The position numbers and the translations under genes were made by a program. Positions 1 through 10,305 of a DNA stretch of 64,000 bases are shown here, one piece after another. The notes under the pieces are model-generated. The model made no database searches, was not told the DNA's origin, and worked only from the letters and a program-made list of their open reading frames with translations. Position 1 is the first letter of the stretch. Each line of letters starts with the position of its first letter. The stretch is taken from NCBI RefSeq assembly GCF_003234965.1, contig NZ_QKVK01000005.1:186001-250000 (forward strand). Reading direction: 5' to 3'. Source of the DNA: Aestuariivirga litoralis (GTDB taxonomy: Bacteria > Pseudomonadota > Alphaproteobacteria > Rhizobiales > Aestuariivirgaceae).

Positions 1-323
1 GCGCCGCCACTGCTGCTGGGGGCGGCACTGCTCGTCACCTGGCAGATGCCGTTGGCCCCGCCCTTGCCGGTATAGGTGACGGTGAGCTCCGAACCATCGA
101 CGCCGAAGTCGATGCTGACGCCATTGGCGCGGGCTTCCCAGGCCGTGGAGCTGAAGGTCTTCACCGTGGCCTTGGTGCCGTTGATCCTCACCTTGCCCTT
201 GCCGTTCGATTTGACCTCGATGCCGGTGGGGCAGCTCGCCGTGAATTTCGGCGGATTGGCCAGGGCCGGCGTGGCGAGCATGGCGAGAAGGGTGGCGGCG
301 GCCGCAAGGGTGAAGGGTTTCAT
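1..323 (-). CDS. small secreted protein of unknown function (3' end outside window)
   Basis: The frame opens with MKPFTLAAAATLLAML and a clear Sec signal peptide ending ATPALA-N at about residue 22, so the product is exported. The visible mature part (about 85 residues) is rich in Lys, Gly, Thr and Ser, has two Cys, and ends in a Ser/Gly stretch at the window edge. A good ribosome site (AAGGAGA) lies 7 bases before the ATG. The gene runs off the left edge, so length and family cannot be given. I do not recognise it. A compact beta-rich periplasmic domain is plausible from the alternating polar pattern, but that is inference. Confidence 0.7.
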   Translation of the reverse strand, partial: MKPFTLAAAATLLAMLATPALANPPKFTASCPTGIEVKSNGKGKVRINGTKATVKTFSSTAWEARANGVSIDFGVDGSELTVTYTGKGGANGICQVTSSAAPSSSGG

Positions 324-383
324 GGGTGTCTCCTTGTTTGCAGTGTGAGCAGGAAAGAATTCAGGGCGCAGGCGTGGCGTGCG

Positions 384-1373
384 TCAGTAGACCCCTTCGA
401 GGATGGTGAAGTCGTTGGCGCGGTGGGATGCGGTGTTGGGCTGGTCCGTCGTCACCACCGTCATGCCGTTCTGCATGCGCTTGCGGATTTCACCGCGCAC
501 GTTCTGGTCGGCCGTGATGCGCCGGAGTTCACGCCCCATGTCCTCGCGGTCGGTCTTGCCATAGCCCACACTCGACCAGGTGAGGCTGTCATCCGCCCTG
601 TCGGCGCCGGTGAGGGTGTAGACATTCTCGCCCAGCGGCTTGCCGCCGCCGGAGATCGCCGCCTTTCCGCGCGCCACCACGTGCCCGTCCTCCATCACGG
701 TGACGCTCTTGTCCCTGCTGCTCACCACGACGCTGGTGACGGTGGGCTTTGCAGCATGCCCGGCGCCGTACTGGTCCTTCAGCAAGGCGGTGTCGACGGC
801 GGCGAACTCGCGCCGCGCATAATCGCCCAGCACCATGCCGGGATGGGTGACGGCCGCGGGCTGCGAATGCTCGTCGGCGATCACCACCGTCATGCCTTTG
901 CGGGTGATGTCGAACAGCAGTTCCGAGAACTGCATCGGCAGGCGCACGCAGCCATGCGAGGCGGGATAGCCCGGCAGGTTGCCGGCATGCAGCGCGATGC
1001 CGCTCCACGTCAGGCGGTTCATGTTGGGCATGGGGGCGTTGGAATAGGTGGAGGAGCGGTGGTGCTTGTCCTTCTGCAGGATCTGGAACACCCCTGTCGG
1101 CGTGCGGTGGCCCGGCTTGCCGGTGGAACAGGTGGAGGCGGCGATGCGGATCCCGTTGCGGTAGACATGCACCAGCTGGTCCGGGATCGACACGATGATC
1201 AGGATGGGCCCGCCTTCCGAGCGCTCCGGAAACCAGTTGAACTCGCCATTCTTCAGGTCATAGGCGAGCTTGTTGACGAGCTGTGCGGCGGCGGGCCGTG
1301 CGAGCAGGGGGGCCGCTGCCGCCAGCCCGGCGCCCGAGATGAGAAAACTGCGTCTTTGCAAGAGTACCGCCAA
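384..1373 (-). CDS. L,D-transpeptidase (YkuD domain), exported
   Basis: A 329-residue protein. Residues 6-30 form a twin-arginine style signal (QRRSFLIS then an Ala-rich stretch), so export by Tat is likely. The YkuD catalytic domain spans roughly residues 55-170 and carries the diagnostic motif HGCVRLP at 140-146, with Cys142 as the nucleophile. Such enzymes make 3-3 cross-links in peptidoglycan or attach proteins to it, using the L,D bond of the stem peptide. The C-terminal 150 residues are not a recognised domain. Alphaproteobacteria often carry many paralogues, so the exact substrate cannot be told. The gene stands alone, facing away from the small secreted gene at 1573. Confidence 0.9.
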   Translation of the reverse strand: MAVLLQRRSFLISGAGLAAAAPLLARPAAAQLVNKLAYDLKNGEFNWFPERSEGGPILIIVSIPDQLVHVYRNGIRIAASTCSTGKPGHRTPTGVFQILQKDKHHRSSTYSNAPMPNMNRLTWSGIALHAGNLPGYPASHGCVRLPMQFSELLFDITRKGMTVVIADEHSQPAAVTHPGMVLGDYARREFAAVDTALLKDQYGAGHAAKPTVTSVVVSSRDKSVTVMEDGHVVARGKAAISGGGKPLGENVYTLTGADRADDSLTWSSVGYGKTDREDMGRELRRITADQNVRGEIRKRMQNGMTVVTTDQPNTASHRANDFTILEGVY

Positions 1374-1572
1374 CTGTTCACTTGGAGGTGGCAGAATTCC
1401 CGATGTGGTTGATGCCCGTCAACCAAACATTTGCGTGATCCGGGGCTGCACGCAGCAAGCGAAACGACCGACGCTCCTGAAGTCTCCACCGGAGCGCCGT
1501 GGCTGCGGGCGGCACGCCGCACTAGACTTCGCGACGGACGGCATGACCTCAAGCTCCGAGAAGGAGAATGAC

Positions 1573-1875
1573 ATGCGTTGTTCCCTGTCCATCCTCTGCA
1601 CGGCAGTGATGGTGTCTGCGCTGCTGTGGCCCGCCGCAGCGCCCGCCGAGGCTGCTTCACGCAGCGCCGTGCTTTCGGCCTGCAACCGCACCGCCGGTTG
1701 CGGCTATACCAAGAACAAGGACAATGGCGATATTTCAGGCTGCAGCCGCCAGTCCGGCAAGTGCTTCTATTGCCCCAATGACGGCAAGAAGCAGTGCTTC
1801 GGCGTGGGCCGCACCTTGCCGCCTGCCGGCAGGCTGCCAGTGATCACCGGCGATGCCGTGGTGCTCACGAAGTAG
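1573..1875 (+). CDS. Cys-rich small secreted protein, unknown
   Basis: A 100-residue product starting MRCSLSILCTAVMV with a Sec signal peptide ending near APAEA (about residue 27). The mature part has six Cys within about 45 residues (AC, GC, GC, KC, YC, QC), suggesting disulphides in the periplasm. The start is set by GAAGGAGAATGAC just ahead of the ATG at 1573. Its 3' end overlaps the 3' end of the opposing DNA glycosylase gene by 11 bases, so the two transcripts may be antisense to each other at their tails. I do not recognise a family. Confidence 0.75.
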   Translation: MRCSLSILCTAVMVSALLWPAAAPAEAASRSAVLSACNRTAGCGYTKNKDNGDISGCSRQSGKCFYCPNDGKKQCFGVGRTLPPAGRLPVITGDAVVLTK

Positions 1876-2419
1876 CAAAGCGGCGGCTGAGAAACGGCGA
1901 ACCCGCAAGGCCGAAACGCCACGGCACCTCCGCCGCGCGGCTGATGCCGATGCGCGGCCCGGTGGCCAGCGGCACGTTGCCCAGCGCGGGGTTGAGGCCG
2001 AAGGGCCGAGCCAGCAGCGACAGCCCATTCTGCGCGCTGCCGATGGCCAGTGCCGCGGCCAGCTTGCCAGGCCCCGAACAGAGATGTTTCGGGTTCTCGC
2101 GGCCGCGGCGTTCGGACATCCGCTCCAGCCCGCGCGTCGGCTGCAGGGCGCGGATCAGCACGGCGGAACCCGGCAGGCACACGGCATTGAGGCACCAGTG
2201 CATGCCGTAGATGCGATAGACATAGGCCGAGCCCGGCGGACCGAACATGGCGGCGTTGCGCGGCGTCAGGCCACGGAAGCTGTGCGAGGCGGGATCGTCG
2301 CGCAGATAGGCCTCGGTTTCGACGATGATGCCGCCCGCCCCGCCGCAGACAAGCTCGAGCCCGATCATCGCCGCTGCCACCTCGCGGGCGTCACGCATGA
2401 AGAAGCTCTGATCGGGCAT
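1865..2419 (-). CDS. 3-methyladenine DNA glycosylase (AAG/MPG family)
   Basis: A 184-residue protein from the start MPDQSFFMRD. Family features are clear: IIVETEAYLRDDPASHSFRG near the N-terminus (the catalytic Glu and the following region of the human AAG fold), then NAAMFGPPGSAYVYRIYGMHWCLN, LIRALQP, and GPGKLAAALAI. The enzyme flips out alkylated or deaminated purines and cleaves the glycosidic bond as the first step of base excision repair. Length fits bacterial members (180-200). An upstream ATG pair at 2464/2467 would add 15 or 16 residues; I prefer 2419 because the extension is Gly/Ala-rich and would overlap the promoter of the next gene. Confidence 0.92.
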   Translation of the reverse strand: MPDQSFFMRDAREVAAAMIGLELVCGGAGGIIVETEAYLRDDPASHSFRGLTPRNAAMFGPPGSAYVYRIYGMHWCLNAVCLPGSAVLIRALQPTRGLERMSERRGRENPKHLCSGPGKLAAALAIGSAQNGLSLLARPFGLNPALGNVPLATGPRIGISRAAEVPWRFGLAGSPFLSRRFATS

Positions 2420-2425
2420 GGCGCC

Positions 2426-2450
2426 GGAACCCGCCGCCGCTCCGTCCGTT
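2426..2450 (+). promoter_or_regulatory. SigEcfG (general stress response) promoter, exact consensus
   Basis: GGAAC at 2426-2430, a 16-base spacer, then CGTT at 2447-2450. This is an exact match to the alphaproteobacterial general-stress sigma factor consensus GGAAC-N16/17-CGTT. The expected start of transcription is near 2457, about 26 bases before the ATG of the 102-residue gene at 2483. Function is inferred from sequence and position. Confidence 0.6.
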
Positions 2451-2482
2451 CCATCGGTTTCCATCATGGAGGCAGTGTGCCG

Positions 2483-2791
2483 ATGAACCAGGCCAATCTC
2501 CAGCTCGAAGGCTTGCTCATGGCCGTGGCGGCGCTCAACCGCATGCTGGTCGAGAAGGGGCTCGCCTCCGCCCATGAGATCGACACCGCGCTGCGCCGTG
2601 CCGAAGCCCGCATCACCTCCGACGACCGCTTCCAGGACGCGGATATCGCGCTCGCCAACCGTGATGCCATGTGCTTTCCGATCCGCCTGTTGCGGCTTGC
2701 CAATGCCGACGAGGACTGCGCCGCCGTGAGCTTCGGCGAGCTGGCCCGCCAGGTGGGCCTCAGCAAGCCGCGCTACAACGACCAGCGCTGA
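2483..2791 (+). CDS. conserved-looking hypothetical protein, likely stress-induced
   Basis: A 102-residue soluble protein, mostly helical by composition, starting MNQANLQLEGLLMAVAALN. It has no signal peptide or membrane segment and two Cys. The N-terminal half (LLMAVAALNRMLVEKG then a Glu/Arg-rich segment) looks like a helical hairpin. I do not recognise the family. The ATG at 2483 fits a short leader from the stress promoter at 2426-2450. It is followed 63 bases later by a thioredoxin-reductase-like gene that has its own stress promoter, so the two are probably induced together. Confidence 0.75.
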   Translation: MNQANLQLEGLLMAVAALNRMLVEKGLASAHEIDTALRRAEARITSDDRFQDADIALANRDAMCFPIRLLRLANADEDCAAVSFGELARQVGLSKPRYNDQR

Positions 2792-2800
2792 AGTTGCGGC

Positions 2801-2826
2801 GGAACCGTACCCCCATCACCGCCGTT
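2801..2826 (+). promoter_or_regulatory. SigEcfG (general stress response) promoter, exact consensus
   Basis: GGAAC at 2801-2805, a 17-base spacer, then CGTT at 2823-2826. It lies in the 63-base gap before the thioredoxin-reductase-like gene; the predicted start near 2833 gives a leader of about 20 bases that includes the ribosome site GAAAGGTGG. It is the second exact match to this consensus within 400 bases. Confidence 0.62.
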
Positions 2827-2854
2827 GCGACTCCCGGCTGTGAAAGGTGGTGAC

Positions 2855-3766
2855 GTGGCGGAGTTCGACTGCATCGTGATCGGCGGTGGCCCGGCAGGGC
2901 TTTCCGCAGCGATCTACCTGGCGCGCTTCCATCTTTCCGTCGCGGTGTTCGACGATGGCCGCAGCCGGGCCGCCCTCATTCCGCTCACCCGCAACCTCGC
3001 AGGCTTTCCGGTGGGGGTGGGCGGGCGTGACCTGCTGCGCCGCATGCGGGTGCAGGCGGAAGGCTTCGGCGCGCGGATGCGGGCCGACACGGTGGAAGGC
3101 TTGGCGCCACAGGACGGCGGCTTCGCGCTGACGGCGGGCGATCGGCACTGGCGTGCCAGCCGGGTGCTGCTGGCCACCGGCGTCATCAACCTTGCCCCGA
3201 AGATGAAGCCCGACGCGCATGACGACGCGCTGCGCTGCGGCCTGCTGCGCTATTGCCCGGTCTGCGATGGCCATGAGGTGACGGACCGCCGCGTGGCGCT
3301 GCTCGGCAGCGGGCCGCACGGGCTTGCCGAGGCGCAGTTCATGCGCAGCTTTTCACGCGACGTTTCGCTGGTCGCTCCCAGTGGCCCGCATGGCTTCGAC
3401 GAGTCCCGGCGTGCGGCCCTGGCGGAGTGGGGCATTGCGGCGATCGACGGACCGGTGGATGCCATTGTCGCTGGCCGCGACGACATCGCGCTGCAGGTGG
3501 CAGGCGAGACGCACTGCTTCGACACGCTCTATGCCGCGCTCGGCACGGCGCTGCGCTCCGAACTGGCACGCGCTGCCGGCGCGCAGACCGCGCCGGATGG
3601 CGCGGTGCTGGTGGACCGCCACCAGATGACCTCCGTCGAAGGCCTCTATGCGGCGGGTGACGTGGTGAAGGGCCTGGACCAGATCGCCACCGCCATGGGA
3701 CAGGCGGCGATTGCGGCCACGGCGATGCGCAATGCCATCTGCGCCGAGCGGCCGCTGCGCCGCTAG
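2855..3766 (+). CDS. thioredoxin-reductase-like FAD/NAD(P) oxidoreductase
   Basis: A 303-residue flavoprotein starting at GTG 2855 after GAAAGGTGG. The FAD-binding GGGPAG motif is at residues 10-15, the redox pair CPVC at 134-137 (CATC in typical thioredoxin reductase), and a C-terminal GLYAAGDV FAD motif near 270. The second nucleotide site reads GSGPHG at 151-156, which departs from the usual GxGxxA/G NADPH motif. It therefore belongs to the TrxR-like class of unknown partner rather than being a certain TrxB; a true trxB is expected elsewhere. No thioredoxin gene adjoins. The stress promoter at 2801-2826 suggests a role in redox defence. Confidence 0.85.
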   Translation: MAEFDCIVIGGGPAGLSAAIYLARFHLSVAVFDDGRSRAALIPLTRNLAGFPVGVGGRDLLRRMRVQAEGFGARMRADTVEGLAPQDGGFALTAGDRHWRASRVLLATGVINLAPKMKPDAHDDALRCGLLRYCPVCDGHEVTDRRVALLGSGPHGLAEAQFMRSFSRDVSLVAPSGPHGFDESRRAALAEWGIAAIDGPVDAIVAGRDDIALQVAGETHCFDTLYAALGTALRSELARAAGAQTAPDGAVLVDRHQMTSVEGLYAAGDVVKGLDQIATAMGQAAIAATAMRNAICAERPLRR

Positions 3767-4333
3767 CTAGTCGGCGCCGTCCCCTGCCATCACGCCCTGG
3801 CGGTTGGCGCTGCGCCAGTCTTCCGGGGTCTGGAACCTGCCTTGCCAGATGCCGCGCCGCGCCGCGCGGGCCTCGGCCTGGGCTGCCGCATGGTCGAGGC
3901 CGTGCCGGGTATAGGCGATGGCCCAGCCGGCACGCACCATGGCGTCGTTGAGGTTGACGCTGCCCGCGCTGCATTCGGCGACCGAGCGCCCATAGCGGTC
4001 GGTGTCGAGGATCTGGCAGGTGACGGTGGCATTGCGGATGAGGCGGCGCAGTTCATCGCGCGCTTCCCGCCCGCAGTCATAGCTGCTGCCGTCCGCCTTC
4101 CAGCAGGTCTGGAACAGTTCCGGCGCGTCGATGGCGTGCAGGCGATAGTCCTTGCCATCCTTGCGCAGCGAGTCGCCATCGACGGCGGTGAAAGCACCGG
4201 TCTCGTCGGGCAGCAGGCCGGACTGCCGCGCCAGGAAGGTGATGGCGGCGAGGAGCAGCAGCATCACGGCACCTTCGGCGAGGCTGCGCCACCACGGCCT
4301 GGGCGCGCGCCGCGCGGGTCTGCTGCGCCTCAC
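3767..4333 (-). CDS. thermonuclease-family (SNc) nuclease, membrane-anchored or secreted
   Basis: A 188-residue protein starting at GTG 4331-4333, with a basic N-terminus and one hydrophobic segment at about 21-38 (signal anchor). The staphylococcal nuclease fold follows: VDGDSL at 51-56, Arg64, the AIDAPE motif at 67-72, and RYGRSVAE at 113-120, which supply the metal ligands and catalytic Arg/Glu residues. It would cut nucleic acids outside the cytoplasm. Its start overlaps the stop of moaE (GTGA), so it is translated with moaE, an arrangement without obvious metabolic meaning. Its stop directly abuts the stop of the opposing flavoprotein gene. Confidence 0.87.
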   Translation of the reverse strand: MRRSRPARRAPRPWWRSLAEGAVMLLLLAAITFLARQSGLLPDETGAFTAVDGDSLRKDGKDYRLHAIDAPELFQTCWKADGSSYDCGREARDELRRLIRNATVTCQILDTDRYGRSVAECSAGSVNLNDAMVRAGWAIAYTRHGLDHAAAQAEARAARRGIWQGRFQTPEDWRSANRQGVMAGDGAD

Positions 4334-4779
4334 TTTGTCCAGCGCCGCGCCGCGTCGTCGTCGCTGTCCTTGGCGGCGACCCAGGCCGCACCCTCGCCGT
4401 TTTCCTCGAGCTTCCAGAACGGCGCCTTGGTCTTCAGCCAGTCGATGAGGAAGTGGCAGGCCTCGAAGGCAGCCTCGCGGTGCGCCGAGGCGGCGATCAC
4501 CAGCACGATGTCCTCGCCCGGTTCGAGGCGGCCGTAGCGGTGGATGATGAGTGTCGCGTCGAGCGGCCAGCGGCGCTGCGCCTCCGCCTCGATCTCCGCC
4601 AGCGCCTTCTCGGTCATGCCGGGATAATGCTCCAGCGTCATGGCGCGGACGTCGGTGCCGTCAGACAGGTCGCGCACCGTGCCGAGGAACATCACGGTGC
4701 CGCCGATGGAGGTGCTGCCCTGCTTCAGGCGGCTCAGTTCGGCGCCGGGGTCGAAGGCTTCTTGCTGGACGCGGATCAT
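4330..4779 (-). CDS. moaE: molybdopterin synthase catalytic subunit MoaE
   Basis: A 149-residue protein. It has FLGTVRD near residue 31, the HRYGRLEPGE stretch at 80-89, SAHREAAFEACHF at 98-110, and the active-site segment LKTKAPFWK at 115-123 with its conserved lysines. With MoaD it adds two sulphurs to precursor Z to make molybdopterin in the cytoplasm. Usually moaD sits immediately upstream; here the upstream neighbour is an AsmA gene 31 bases away and no moaD is in the window. It is translationally coupled to the downstream nuclease gene. Confidence 0.95.
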   Translation of the reverse strand: MIRVQQEAFDPGAELSRLKQGSTSIGGTVMFLGTVRDLSDGTDVRAMTLEHYPGMTEKALAEIEAEAQRRWPLDATLIIHRYGRLEPGEDIVLVIAASAHREAAFEACHFLIDWLKTKAPFWKLEENGEGAAWVAAKDSDDDAARRWTK

Positions 4780-4810
4780 GGCTCTGTCATGCCCCTGTTG
4801 GCGCTGCGCT

Positions 4811-6574
4811 TCAATTGCCTTGCAGCGGTGCGGCTTCCTGCAGGCGCGCGAAGCCACCCTCCGGGTTGGTGAGGATGTTGGGGATGTCGGGATAGACCTG
4901 CGGCCTGGCCCACAGCCCCTTGGCGACGACCGGCACCGGCAGCAGCGGCTGGCCGTTGACGAAGCCGCTGCCCGCCATGGCGATGCCCTGGCGCAGCACG
5001 TCGAGGATGCCCTCGGCCGTGACGGTGAGGGCCGGGCTCTCCAGCCTCGCATCGCGGATGGTGGCAATGCCGTCGGCGATGGTGGCGCTGGCGTTGAGGT
5101 TGTCGAAGGGCGTGGCGCCCGGCGCTGCCTGCCAGCCCTCGAGGATCTTCTGCTTCGCGGCCAGGAACAGGGCGGTGATGTCGACCCCCTGGATGCTGCC
5201 GGCGGCGATGCCGATGCGGGCGGTGCCCTTCAGCGTGCCCGCCAGTTCCTCCTGGGTGGTGCCGGTGGCGGAAAGGTCGGCCACCAGGTCGCCCGTGCCG
5301 GTGAGCTTGCTTGCCCCGGTGAGCGCGCCCAGCAGCGGTTGCACCGGCGTATCCTCCGCCGCGAGGCTGAGGCTGACCGCCGGCGGCAGGGTGGTTGCAT
5401 CGGCGGTGATGTCGAGGTTCAGCGTGCCATTGCCCGGCAGCTGCGATTCGACCGTGGCCTGCAGCTTGCCGCCGGCGAGCGTGGCGATGACGCGCGCCGG
5501 GCCCGCCGCCACCGGGCCATAGGCCAGCTGCCGCGCCCCGATGTTGAGTTCGGCATCGAAGGTCCGGAGCAGGGCGAAGGGCAGCGGCCTGCGGCCCCAG
5601 TCCGTCGCCGTGGCGCCGGCCGCGGGCACGAAGCCGTCGAGCCACAGCGTGTCGGCGGCCAGCCGCGCCTGCAGCTTGGGCAGGCCGCTGCGCAGGTCCA
5701 CCGACATGTCGCCCACCGCCCGGAAGGCACCGAGCGACAAAGTGGCGTTGCGGATGGCATAGGCGCGGCCGGCACTGTCCAGCGCGCCATCGACAGCAAT
5801 GCTGGCGCCGACCGCGCTGCCCTCCGGCAGCGGCAGCCCGATGAGGCGCAGCGCCGCGGCCGGATCATCGCTCGACAGGCTGACCGGCCCCGCGAGGCTC
5901 AGCACCTTGGCGGTGGCGAGGCGGCCGCTGAAGCTGGCGCTGCCCTCCCGGGCGGAGAGCACCAGTTCGAGCGGCGAGCCATCGGCATTGACGCGCGCCA
6001 GCGACTTCAGGTCGGCATCGATGCGCACCAGCCGGCCATTGATGACGGCACTGCCCGCGAAGCCGGCGCCGCCGTCAGCGCGCAGGTTCAGCGTGCCGTC
6101 GACATGGGAAAGCTCCATGCTCTGGCCGTTGCGGGCATCGAAATAGCGGAAGCGCGACTGGTCGAGCGTGATGGTCATGGCGCCGGGCGCCTTGCCGGCA
6201 AAGTCCCAGCTGGCCTCGCCCCGCTCGCTGACGAGCAGTGCGAACTCGGCCCCCTCGAGGGTGATGGCGGGTGCCGCGGGTGCCGCGCCGAAGAGCTGCC
6301 CCAGCGTCACCGGAATGATGGCCGAGCGGGCCATGACGAAGCTGTCGTCATCGGGCTTGGGGCCTGACAGCGCGGCCTCCTCGACACGCAGCGCCAGGGG
6401 CGAGAACACCAGGTGCGTGGCGCCGTGCACGGTGACGGCGCGGCCCAGCTGCTGCTGGGCCAGCGCGGCGAGGCCGCCGGCGGCGATGCGCGGCGTGACG
6501 AGGACGAAGGCGATGATCGCCGCCGCCACCAGGGCAATTGCCGCGCCAGTTGCAGCCAGCCGTCGGTCGTACAT
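4811..6574 (-). CDS. AsmA-family protein (inner-membrane anchored, periplasmic)
   Basis: A 587-residue protein with one N-terminal membrane segment (residues about 8-28) and a long periplasmic part of repeating beta-strand character. N-terminal AsmA features follow the anchor (LGRAVTVHG, FSPLALRVEEAAL), and the C-terminal AsmA domain contains LTGTGDLVADLSATG and LKGTARIGIAAGSIQGVDI. Family members form bridge-like hydrophobic grooves thought to move or organise phospholipids between the membranes. The start at 6574 is supported by CAGGAG placed 7 bases upstream; an in-frame extension to 6649 lacks a site. Confidence 0.9.
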   Translation of the reverse strand: MYDRRLAATGAAIALVAAAIIAFVLVTPRIAAGGLAALAQQQLGRAVTVHGATHLVFSPLALRVEEAALSGPKPDDDSFVMARSAIIPVTLGQLFGAAPAAPAITLEGAEFALLVSERGEASWDFAGKAPGAMTITLDQSRFRYFDARNGQSMELSHVDGTLNLRADGGAGFAGSAVINGRLVRIDADLKSLARVNADGSPLELVLSAREGSASFSGRLATAKVLSLAGPVSLSSDDPAAALRLIGLPLPEGSAVGASIAVDGALDSAGRAYAIRNATLSLGAFRAVGDMSVDLRSGLPKLQARLAADTLWLDGFVPAAGATATDWGRRPLPFALLRTFDAELNIGARQLAYGPVAAGPARVIATLAGGKLQATVESQLPGNGTLNLDITADATTLPPAVSLSLAAEDTPVQPLLGALTGASKLTGTGDLVADLSATGTTQEELAGTLKGTARIGIAAGSIQGVDITALFLAAKQKILEGWQAAPGATPFDNLNASATIADGIATIRDARLESPALTVTAEGILDVLRQGIAMAGSGFVNGQPLLPVPVVAKGLWARPQVYPDIPNILTNPEGGFARLQEAAPLQGN

Positions 6575-6671
6575 CGGAAACTCCTGAAATCGCGCCGCTT
6601 TTGGGCGGGACTTGCGGCCCTTTCGTGACATGACTAGAGCCAAGCGCAACCGCCACCCTGGAGTGCCTTAC

Positions 6672-8612
<1,941 letters not shown>

Positions 8613-8615
8613 CCT

Positions 8616-10298
8616 TCAGTTCGTGCTGTGCGAATCGTGCAGGGTGCGCGACAGCAGGATCACCGGCAGCAACCCCACGGCGACGATGGTGAGGGCGGGC
8701 AGCGCGCTCTCCTCCAGCTGGTCGAGCGAGGCCAGCATGAAGACGGAAGTTGCCAGCGTCTCGAAGTCGAAGGGCCGCAGGATCAGCGTCGCCGGAAGTT
8801 CCTTCATGCAGTCGACGAAGACGAGCAGTGCCGCTGATGCCAGCGCCGGCCTGAGCAGCGGCAGGTGCACCTCGATGAAGGCGGCGATGGGACCGCGCCC
8901 CAGGGTGCGCGCCGCCGCGGCGACATTGGGCGTCACCTTCTGCAGCCCCGTCTCGATCGCCCCGAAGGACACCGCGAGGAAGCGCACCACATAGGCGAAG
9001 ACCAGCGCCGCGATGGTGCCCGACAGCAGGAGCCCCGAGGAGACGCCGATCTGCTCGCGCAGGAAGCTGTCGAGCGCGTTGTCGAAGGCGGCCAGTGGAA
9101 TGAGCACGCCGATGCCCAGCACCGTGCCGGGAATGGCATAGCCCGTGGCGGCAAGCCGGATCACCCGCTTGGTGAGGCCTGAATGCATGGCGCGGTTGGC
9201 ATAGCCGAGGATGAGGCCCAGCAGCACGGCGGTGGCCGCCGCCAGCACCGCCAGCAGCAGCGAGTGATAGACCGCGCTGAGGTAGGTGGCCGACAGCGCA
9301 TCCTCCAGCCGAGACATGGCGAAGTGCATCAGGATCAGCGCGGGCACCACGAAGCCGATGAGGATCGGAAGCCCGCAGACGACGACGGCGAGTGCGCGCT
9401 GCCAGCCATTCAGCCGGATGCGGTCAGGCTGGCGCGGGCGCTGGGCGGGCAGCACGAAGGACTGCCGCCGCCGCGCCTGCCGCTCGATCCACAGCAGCAC
9501 GAAGATGAACAGCAGCATGACGGCGGAAATCTGTGCCGCGCCGCCGAGGTTTCCCTGCGACAGCCACGTGGTGTAGACGCCGAGCGTCAGCGTGCGGACG
9601 CCGAAGAAGCCCGCGGCACCGATGTCGTTGAGGCATTCCATCAGCGCCAGCGACACGCCCACCGCGATGCCGGGCCGGGCGAGCGGCAGCGCCACGTTGC
9701 GGAAGGCGCCCCACGGCGTGCGGCCGAGCGCGCGCGCGACTTCAAGCTGCGTTGCCGGCTGGCGGATGAAGCTCGCCCGCGCGGTGAGGAAGACGTAAGG
9801 ATAGAGCACCATCGACAGCACGAAGATGGCGCCGCCGAGCGAGCGGATTTCGGGGAACCAGTAGTCGCCCTTGGCGGTCCAGCCCATCAGGCCGCGCAGG
9901 CCGGTCTGCACCGGCCCGGCATAGCTCAGGAAATCGACATAGGCATAGGCCACGATATAGCCCGGCATGGCCATGGGCAGCAGCGAGGCCCACACGAAGA
10001 GCGGCCGCAAGGGGAAGCGGCACATGGTGACGAGCCATGCCGTTCCCGTGCCGACGATGAAGGTGATGACGCCCACCCCCGCCATCAGCGCCACGGTGCG
10101 CAGCACATAGCCCGGCAGCACGGTGGAGATGAGGTGCGGCCAGACATTCTCGGTCGGCATCAGCGCCAGAACGATGATGGTGAGAACGGGCAGCACCAGC
10201 GCCAGCCCGATGACCAGCGCCGCCACGGCGAACAGCCTTTCGCTCAACGGGCGGGGCGGGCCTTTTGCCGGACCCCTGGCAAGCTGGGCGGCGGTCAT
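8616..10298 (-). CDS. iron(III)-type ABC transporter permease (FbpB/SfuB family)
   Basis: A 560-residue integral membrane protein with about 12 hydrophobic segments arranged as two homologous permease halves. Each half has an EAA-like loop (EVARALGRTPWGAF and AAARTLGRGPIAAF), the hallmark of fused FbpB-type permeases for ferric ions. No binding protein or ATPase gene adjoins. Instead its ATG follows the stop of the histidine kinase gene by seven bases, so the two are one operon. Substrate (Fe3+, possibly another metal or an anion such as thiamine precursors) is inferred from family only. Confidence 0.88.
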   Translation of the reverse strand: MTAAQLARGPAKGPPRPLSERLFAVAALVIGLALVLPVLTIIVLALMPTENVWPHLISTVLPGYVLRTVALMAGVGVITFIVGTGTAWLVTMCRFPLRPLFVWASLLPMAMPGYIVAYAYVDFLSYAGPVQTGLRGLMGWTAKGDYWFPEIRSLGGAIFVLSMVLYPYVFLTARASFIRQPATQLEVARALGRTPWGAFRNVALPLARPGIAVGVSLALMECLNDIGAAGFFGVRTLTLGVYTTWLSQGNLGGAAQISAVMLLFIFVLLWIERQARRRQSFVLPAQRPRQPDRIRLNGWQRALAVVVCGLPILIGFVVPALILMHFAMSRLEDALSATYLSAVYHSLLLAVLAAATAVLLGLILGYANRAMHSGLTKRVIRLAATGYAIPGTVLGIGVLIPLAAFDNALDSFLREQIGVSSGLLLSGTIAALVFAYVVRFLAVSFGAIETGLQKVTPNVAAAARTLGRGPIAAFIEVHLPLLRPALASAALLVFVDCMKELPATLILRPFDFETLATSVFMLASLDQLEESALPALTIVAVGLLPVILLSRTLHDSHSTN

Positions 10299-10305
10299 GG
10301 CGGTG

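Noticed and set aside
4640-6367. Open frame of 575 codons on the plus strand
   Set aside because: It is antisense to the AsmA gene, and the AsmA frame has clear family motifs, a membrane anchor and a ribosome site.
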